From the NCBI RefSeq assembly GCF_028291725.1, contig NZ_JAQGNT010000015.1:1-50169 (forward strand): a DNA stretch of 50,169 nucleotides. The letters run 5' to 3'. The position numbers were made by a program, and so were the translations under genes. Shown here in pieces: positions 45,901-50,169 of the stretch. The stretch comes from Hydrocarboniphaga sp. (GTDB taxonomy: Bacteria > Pseudomonadota > Gammaproteobacteria > Nevskiales > Nevskiaceae). The notes under the pieces are model-generated. The model was not told where the DNA came from. It saw only the letters and a list, made by a program, of their open reading frames with translations, and made no database searches. Each line of letters opens with the position of its first letter. The stretch's first letter is position 1.

Positions 45901-46896
45901 CTGACCGGCGACAATGCCCAGGGCACGGTCGACTGGCAGATCCAGCCGGGCAGCGCAGCGGGCACGACGCCCAGCGTAACGCCCAGCACGACGCTGATCG
46001 CGCGTTTCGGCAAGCTCAATGTGAAGGCGCGGCCGAAACTCGCGGCCGATCCGCCCGCCGCCGACACGAAGCCCGCCGATCCGGTCGATCCGAGCCGCAT
46101 GCCGGCGCTCGATATCGATGCCGAAAACCTGCGCCTGGGCGATGCCAGCCTCGGCCATGTGCGCGTCAACACCGCGCGCATCGACGGCGGTCAGAAGCTC
46201 AGCGTCCTGTCGGCCACTGGCGGCGACACCGAGCTCAAGGGCAGCGGCGAATGGCTGCGCCGTGGCGGCGCGTCGACCGCGAAACTGGTGTTCGACCTGG
46301 ACACCCGGACCATCGGCGATCTGCTCGAAGGCTTCGGCTACGCGCGCAACGTCAGCGCCAAGCGCGGCCGCTTCAACGGCGACCTGACCTGGCCGCTGGC
46401 GGCGGCCGGCATCGAGCTGGCGCAGGCGCAGGGCCGCATCGGCCTGGACATGGACGGCGGCAGTTTCAGCGCGGTGGAGCCGGGAGCAGGCCGCGTGCTC
46501 GGCCTGCTCAACGTGTTCGCGCTGCCGCGGCGTTTGACGCTGGATTTTCGCGACGTGGTGTCCAAGGGCCTGGGCTTCGACCACGTGCATGGCAGCTTCA
46601 ATGCCGCCAACGGCAACGCCAGCACCGACGATCTGAGGATCGAATCGCCGTCGCTGAAGATCGACGTGCGCGGCCGCGTCGGCCTGGCCGCGCGCGACTA
46701 CGACCAGCGCATCACCGTCTATCCCGGTGTCTCGGGCGGGGTGACGCTGGGTGCGCTGCTGCTCGGCGGCCCGGCTGTCGCGGTGATCGCGCTGGTGGCC
46801 CAGGAAGTGCTGGACAAGCCGCTCGACCAGGTAACCCAGCTGGCCTATCGCGTCACCGGCAGCTGGGACAATCCGCAGGTCAAGCGTGCCGAATGA
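42985..46896 (+). CDS. yhdP: YhdP-family AsmA-like envelope protein
   Basis: 1303 residues, close to E. coli YhdP (1266). One N-terminal membrane anchor (VSVTVLASLVVLAAVTSGLF), then a long repetitive beta structure of the AsmA-like/DUF3971 type (for example DIGGVALVWYRLRPQLELDDIVL, RGRVGLAARDYDQRITVYPGVSGGVTLGALLLGGPAVA), and a C-terminal AsmA_2-like segment. YhdP, TamB and YdbH form bridges for phospholipid transport between inner and outer membrane. It sits in the usual place between rng and the nitrilase/tldD genes. Confidence 0.95.
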   Translation: MDRVKRRWWTVSVTVLASLVVLAAVTSGLFQLAVLSLPGYRQQLSDYVSRVADRPIDIGGVALVWYRLRPQLELDDIVLYSDDGETPALSADRLRIGFGLVRLLHGDTFPTQIELGGLQVVVEIDANDQVHLRGLDTAGRAKTQHDWRRDIGRFDAIRLEDCTITLDDARLKGGTPKFHLLQAEARRRIGGASFDASVELPSFMGESAEFEGRINGDPAQPESWQGRWSLSMDKLARLPWLEARLPGRPQLKFADADLSVSGVIDQGRVDGAELQFKASSIAARRGKKLAQLKDIELAATARRSGNSWSLEVPRLKLSGASGPWPATRLRLQWTPLSEGGSELQADADFLRLQDLAPWMMLADDPSTARLAGVTGELRNLVGRGRIDASTPTYSLRAQLDGLGFNGGNDHPGFSGLKGEISATEAGGRLAVSAAPFELRASKVFAQPLLFDKLDGALDWTHDAQGWRINMPAFSWQLEGTQGQGDLKLLLPTQVDTSPEIRLAASFTARDATRLKPYMPVTWPQSLHDWLDRAIVSGRVSQGKLAIEGELAKFPFKDGDGRFQLDLDVADARLAYSPDWPVAEQVAARLQFRAGALTITSDTGKLSGNRVEHLVATIPDFKDAVLAIDAEVDGEVSRYYDFLRASPLAKRLSGLLTRTQGSGNASVAIKLAIPLHDVAHTEVHGIIRLKGVDLLYTGIDEPFRELAGELAFTGTGVSAQNVSGTFYGVPATAALAPMEQGNTRLTADLDYQLQSDGDGLSRYVPAFLRPYLSGGSHFRGEIVLGPQSDGLLVSSDLRGINVDLPVPIGKPTGDSLPLVLRIGGNAGAPAPVSLPPDTAAPLLITASYGDRLGVGVLMAGQGGAAGLQVERVLAHLGPGPIPVPVEAGVHIKGSVAELDLGDWIATLRRGSEQADLQASALTRPEGVQSDGPANGLRLQSIDLQADQLHYQGYSVGGVQLAYRPAANGGWSSTLTGDNAQGTVDWQIQPGSAAGTTPSVTPSTTLIARFGKLNVKARPKLAADPPAADTKPADPVDPSRMPALDIDAENLRLGDASLGHVRVNTARIDGGQKLSVLSATGGDTELKGSGEWLRRGGASTAKLVFDLDTRTIGDLLEGFGYARNVSAKRGRFNGDLTWPLAAAGIELAQAQGRIGLDMDGGSFSAVEPGAGRVLGLLNVFALPRRLTLDFRDVVSKGLGFDHVHGSFNAANGNASTDDLRIESPSLKIDVRGRVGLAARDYDQRITVYPGVSGGVTLGALLLGGPAVAVIALVAQEVLDKPLDQVTQLAYRVTGSWDNPQVKRAE

Positions 46897-46941
46897 GCGG
46901 CGCGCCGCCGGGCCGGTCAAGCTCCCGTCTACGGAAACCCT

Positions 46942-47535
46942 GTGACTGATTTGATGGTGGTGGTGACGCATTTCGGCGCCATGGTATTGCTGGCTCCTTT
47001 CGCGCTGCTGGTCGCAGCCTGGCTCTGGTACGCCGCCGGTACGCGGGAAGCGTTCCTGTGGTGCTGCTGCGTCGCCGGCGTCGGCATCGTCACCGCGCTG
47101 GCGAAGATCTATTTCGCCGCCTGCGACCTGCGCCTGATCGACGTGCACAGCCCGAGCGGGCACAGCGCCTTCGCCGCCATCGCCTACGGCGGCTTTACCG
47201 TGGTGGCGATGTCCGGCAGCCACAGCCTGAGGGCCAGGCTGTTCCGCGTCGGCACCGCGCTGTGGGTGCTGCTGATCGGCATCTCGCGGGTGGTGGTCAA
47301 GGCGCATACGCCCGGGGAAGTGATTGTTGGCCTGGCCATCGGCGGCATCGCGGTGGCGGTGTTCGCCCTGTTGTATCGCGGCCGGGCGCGGCCGCCCTAC
47401 CTGCTGGCCGGCGGCATCCTGCTGGTGGTCGCGCTGGTGGCGCTGTCCATGCCGAATCAAGTGTTCACGCTGGAAAGCTGGCTGCACCAGGTGGCGCGAA
47501 TGCTGCTGCCGTATAAGACGCTGATCTGCCTGTAG
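46942..47535 (+). CDS. PAP2-family membrane phosphatase; stop codon supplied by a REPIN
   Basis: 197 residues from GTG 46942. Six hydrophobic segments. The PAP2 motifs are partly conserved: SPSGHSAF (motif 2) and SRVVVKAHTPGE (motif 3, with Glu where Asp is usual); the lysine motif 1 (AKIYFAACDLRL) is loose. Members dephosphorylate lipid phosphates such as undecaprenyl diphosphate or phosphatidylglycerophosphate. The TAG stop is the TAG of the GTAG head of the REPIN beginning at 47532, so the C-terminus was probably reset by the repeat. This gene interrupts the common yhdP-nitrilase-tldD order. Confidence 0.85.
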   Translation: MTDLMVVVTHFGAMVLLAPFALLVAAWLWYAAGTREAFLWCCCVAGVGIVTALAKIYFAACDLRLIDVHSPSGHSAFAAIAYGGFTVVAMSGSHSLRARLFRVGTALWVLLIGISRVVVKAHTPGEVIVGLAIGGIAVAVFALLYRGRARPPYLLAGGILLVVALVALSMPNQVFTLESWLHQVARMLLPYKTLICL

Positions 47536-47610
47536 GTCGGCAATCCCTTGCCGACGTGTACCGTCGATGCGTAGCGAGGGCCTCGCGTCGGCAAGGGATT
47601 GCCGACCTAC
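47532..47610. repeat. REPIN (GTAG-GTCGGCAA family), second copy
   Basis: Inverted GTAG-headed units with the hairpin GTCGGCAA-TCCC-TTGCCGAC, same family and almost same size (79 bases) as 22202-22280, with an unrelated middle. It overlaps the stop codon of the PAP2 gene and lies 100 bases before the nitrilase start. Confidence 0.92.
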
Positions 47611-47710
47611 ATTCGGCGATGATTCGAGTGCTCGGCTCCGGCCGTGAGAAGATGAAGGCGTCGGTGGCCCAGCCCGGGTTCGCCGGCCGATACTGGAGAG
47701 CCCCGCAGGC

Positions 47711-48535
47711 ATGACGATCGTCGCAGCCATCCAGCTCAACACCGGCGCAGACCTCGCCGCCAATCTGGCGTCCGCGCGTTACTGGCTGGGCGAGGCCGCT
47801 GCCGCTGGCGCCAAGCTGGCCGCGCTGCCCGAGAACTTCGCGTTCATGGGCGCGCGCGAGGTCGACAAGCTGGCGCTGGCGGAATCCGACGGCGGCGGCC
47901 CGATCCAGGATTTCCTCGCGCAGACCGCGCGCGAACTCGGCATCACCGTGATCGCCGGCACCGTGCCGGTCGCGGTGCCCAGCGATGATTCGCGCGTCTA
48001 TGCGGCGTCGCTGGTCTACAACGCCGCCGGCCGGCGCATCGCGCGCTACGACAAGATCCATCTGTTCGATGTCGACGTCGATCGCGGCGACCGAGTCGAG
48101 CGCTACCGCGAATCCAACACCATCGCCGCCGGCGAGCCCGCCTACGTGGTGGTGCCGACCGCGGTTGGCGCGCTCGGGCTGACGGTCTGCTACGACCTGC
48201 GCTTTCCGGAGTTGTATCGCGCACTGACCCAGCGCGGCGCCGAGCTGCTGTGCGTGCCAGCCGCGTTCACCGACAAGACCGGCGAAGCGCACTGGGAGCC
48301 ATTGCTGCGCGCCCGCGCCATCGAGAACCAGTGCTTCGTGCTCGCACCGGGCCAGTGCGGCGTTCATGCCACCGGCCGCAAGACCTGGGGCCATTCGATG
48401 ATCGTCGATCCCTGGGGCGTAGTGCTGGCCGAGCGTAGCGAAGATACGCCCGGCGTGGTGCTGGCCGACCTGGATTTCGACCGGCTGCGCCAGGTGCGCG
48501 CCACGCTGCCCGCGCTGAAGCATCGGCGGCTGTGA
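47711..48535 (+). CDS. Nitrilase-superfamily amidase (Nit1/YbeM-like)
   Basis: 274 residues with the Glu-Lys-Cys triad: Glu41 (ALPENFAF), Lys115 (YDKIHLFDVDV) and Cys160 (LTVCYDLRFPELY). The sequence around KIHLFDVDVDRGDRVERYRESNTIAAG matches the deaminated-glutathione amidase (Nit1) subgroup, a metabolite repair enzyme, and members of this location group in proteobacteria. It is cytoplasmic. It lies 70 bases before tldD and is probably cotranscribed. Confidence 0.93.
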   Translation: MTIVAAIQLNTGADLAANLASARYWLGEAAAAGAKLAALPENFAFMGAREVDKLALAESDGGGPIQDFLAQTARELGITVIAGTVPVAVPSDDSRVYAASLVYNAAGRRIARYDKIHLFDVDVDRGDRVERYRESNTIAAGEPAYVVVPTAVGALGLTVCYDLRFPELYRALTQRGAELLCVPAAFTDKTGEAHWEPLLRARAIENQCFVLAPGQCGVHATGRKTWGHSMIVDPWGVVLAERSEDTPGVVLADLDFDRLRQVRATLPALKHRRL

Positions 48536-48605
48536 GCGGCGGCATGACGCTTGAGCACGTCGTTTTCGCCCCCATTCTGAACATTCGCTTCAAACCCGAG
48601 ATTCC

Positions 48606-50048
48606 ATGAGCACCGCCCTCGACGTCGCCCGCGCTACCTTGCTGAATCCCGCCGAACTCGACGAGCAGCGCCTGAATCGTGTCCTCGACGGCCTGATGAA
48701 ACCGGGCATCGACGCCGCCGACCTGTACTTCCAGTTCAGCAAGAGCGAGCACTGGTCGCTGGAAGAGGGCATCGTCAAGAGCGGCAGCCACAACGTCGAG
48801 CAGGGCGTTGGCGTGCGCGCGGTATCCGGTGACCGCCAGGGCCTGGCCTACACCGAGGAGCTGCGCCTCGACGCGCTGCAGGACGCCGCCACCGCGGCCC
48901 GCGCGATCGTCGATCACGGCGCCAGCCACAGCATGCGCGCCCTGACCGAAAGCAGCGGCCTGGCGCTGTATCCGGCGATCAATCCGCTGGACACCTTGCC
49001 GACGCCGGAGAAGCTGCAGCTGCTGCGCCGCGCCGACGTCGCCGCGCGCGCCGCCGATCCGCGGGTCAAGCAGGTGATGTGCGCGCTGGCGATGAACTAC
49101 GAAGTGGTGGTGATGGCGAGCACCGATGGCCGCCTCGCTGCCGACGTGCGTCCGCTGATCCGCATGGACGTCACCGTGATCGTCGAATCCAATGGCCGCC
49201 GCGAGCAGGCACATGTCGGCGGCGGTGGCCGCAGCGCGCTGGATTATTTCGCCGGATCGAAGCATCCCGAGGAATACGCGATCGAGGCGGTGCGCCAGGC
49301 GATCGCGCTGCTCGACGCGGTCGCCGCGCCCGCTGGAAATATGCCCGTCGTACTCGGCCCGGGCTGGCCCGGCGTGCTGCTGCATGAGGCCGTCGGCCAC
49401 GGCCTTGAAGGCGATTTCAACCGCAAGGGCTCGTCGGCGTATTCCGGCCGCGTCGGCCAGAAGGTCGCCAGCGAGCTGTGCACGATCGTCGACGACGGCA
49501 CGCTGCCGGGCCGCCGCGGTTCGCTGAATCTGGACGACGAAGGCACGCCGACGCGCTGCACCACGCTGATCGAAAACGGCGTGCTGAAGGGCTATCTGCA
49601 GGACAGCCTGAACGCGCGCCTGATGGGTGTGGAATCCACCGGCAACGGCCGCCGCGAATCCTTCGCCAGCCTGGTGATGCCGCGCATGACCAATACCTAC
49701 ATGCTGGCCGGCCCGCACGATCCGGAAGAGATCATCAAGTCGGTGGAGAAGGGCCTGTACGCGGTGAACTTCGGCGGCGGCCAGGTCGACATCACCTCGG
49801 GCAATTTCGTGTTCTCGGCGAGCGAGGCTTATCTGATCGAGAACGGCAGGATCACGCGGCCGGTCAAGGGCGCGACCCTGATCGGCAACGGGCCCGAGGC
49901 GATGCGCGCGGTATCGATGGTCGGCACCGATCTGAAGCTCGACGGCGGTGTCGGCGTCTGCGGCAAGGAGGGCCAGAGCGTGCCGGTCGGCGTTGGGCAG
50001 CCGACCCTGAAGATCGACAGCATCACCGTCGGCGGCACCCAGGCCTGA
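48606..50048 (+). CDS. tldD: Metalloprotease TldD
   Basis: 480 residues, full length. The zinc site [11 protein letters not shown] (His260, Glu261, His265) and the downstream Cys-containing and SIGGTQ-type ends are present, with N-terminal TldD fold [17 protein letters not shown]. TldD works with TldE (PmbA), not in this window, as a heterodimeric protease that trims unfolded peptides; known for microcin B17 maturation and CcdA degradation. After the stop, 120 bases to the window end show no gene. Confidence 0.97.
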   Translation: MSTALDVARATLLNPAELDEQRLNRVLDGLMKPGIDAADLYFQFSKSEHWSLEEGIVKSGSHNVEQGVGVRAVSGDRQGLAYTEELRLDALQDAATAARAIVDHGASHSMRALTESSGLALYPAINPLDTLPTPEKLQLLRRADVAARAADPRVKQVMCALAMNYEVVVMASTDGRLAADVRPLIRMDVTVIVESNGRREQAHVGGGGRSALDYFAGSKHPEEYAIEAVRQAIALLDAVAAPAGNMPVVLGPGWPGVLLHEAVGHGLEGDFNRKGSSAYSGRVGQKVASELCTIVDDGTLPGRRGSLNLDDEGTPTRCTTLIENGVLKGYLQDSLNARLMGVESTGNGRRESFASLVMPRMTNTYMLAGPHDPEEIIKSVEKGLYAVNFGGGQVDITSGNFVFSASEAYLIENGRITRPVKGATLIGNGPEAMRAVSMVGTDLKLDGGVGVCGKEGQSVPVGVGQPTLKIDSITVGGTQA

Positions 50049-50169
50049 TGATCCGCTTGCGGTTCGAGTCCGGGCTGCGGGCGCCGGCGTCTGCAGTCTG
50101 GTCGGCGACCTCGCGGATGACGGCGTCGGGCGGGAGCCCGGCCAACCAATGGTGTGGGCGGGGGGCGGG

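Noticed and set aside
43249-47763. 1504-residue open frame on the minus strand
   Set aside because: It is the antisense shadow of yhdP, PAP2 and nitrilase in very GC-rich DNA; the sequence has no domain and the plus-strand genes are clear.
50049-50169. Gene at the right end of the window
   Set aside because: No frame with a start, ribosome binding site or recognisable protein is visible in the last 120 bases.

Overview
The window is high-GC bacterial chromosome from a gammaproteobacterium, most likely of the Lysobacterales/Xanthomonadales (Rhodanobacteraceae-like). The block maf-rng-yhdP-nitrilase-tldD at the right end is a classic gammaproteobacterial arrangement. The ECF sigma factor paired with a Ser/Thr kinase carrying repeats, the abundance of exported peptidases, and the GTAG-headed palindromes (like the SMAG/REP repeats of Stenotrophomonas) fit this group. 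The assignment is inference; no 16S or tRNA gene is present.

Layout. 1-3.6 kb (minus): a compact, overlapping efflux operon marR-FUSC(aaeB-like)-DUF1656(aaeX-like)-HlyD(aaeA-like), the last cut by the window edge, with a recognisable promoter/operator and a possibly leaderless marR. 3.7-7.1 kb (minus): a second MarR regulator with a lysine-rich tail, a lipase-like hydrolase whose 5' end abuts a 167-bp palindromic element, a cold-shock protein with a terminator, and an OsmC-like peroxidase that appears to start at ATT. 7.3-12.6 kb (plus): a large subtilisin with six Calx-beta domains, a tandem GST-N protein, a glycine-zipper protein and ArfB. 12.6-18.4 kb: DODA-type dioxygenase, alpha/beta hydrolase, a TonB receptor broken by an internal deletion, a diguanylate cyclase and a small exported protein. 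18.6-22.2 kb (plus): hemD, then GST-GST-DUF1304-metallohydrolase, which looks like one detoxification operon. 22.3-25.9 kb: alkB with a small upstream gene, a dihydrolipoamide-dehydrogenase-like gene broken by an internal deletion, a DUF2383/PA2169 protein, a small unknown gene and yaeQ. 25.9-37.3 kb: an ABC-F ATPase, an M28 lipoprotein peptidase, an S9 oligopeptidase, a POT peptide transporter, a lysyl-endopeptidase-like protease with GlyGly-CTERM, a TolC protein and a rhodanese. 37.4-40.8 kb: ECF sigma factor and kinase. 40.8-50 kb (plus): maf, rng, yhdP, a PAP2 membrane phosphatase, a nitrilase and tldD.

How the genes work together. The 27-35 kb block combines secreted or periplasmic proteases with a peptide importer, which suggests growth on protein. 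Detoxification and stress genes are scattered (efflux operon, OsmC, GSTs, AlkB, Csp). The rng/maf/tldD end is housekeeping.

Unexplained structure. REP/REPIN palindromes of at least three sequence families sit between genes, one supplying a gene's stop codon. Two unrelated genes carry the same kind of lesion: a central out-of-frame deletion whose junction lies at a short palindrome. The window also shows a 693-bp higher-order repeat inside the subtilisin gene and two probable non-standard start sites. I did not find a wholly new multi-gene system; the repeats and the deletion junctions are the best leads.
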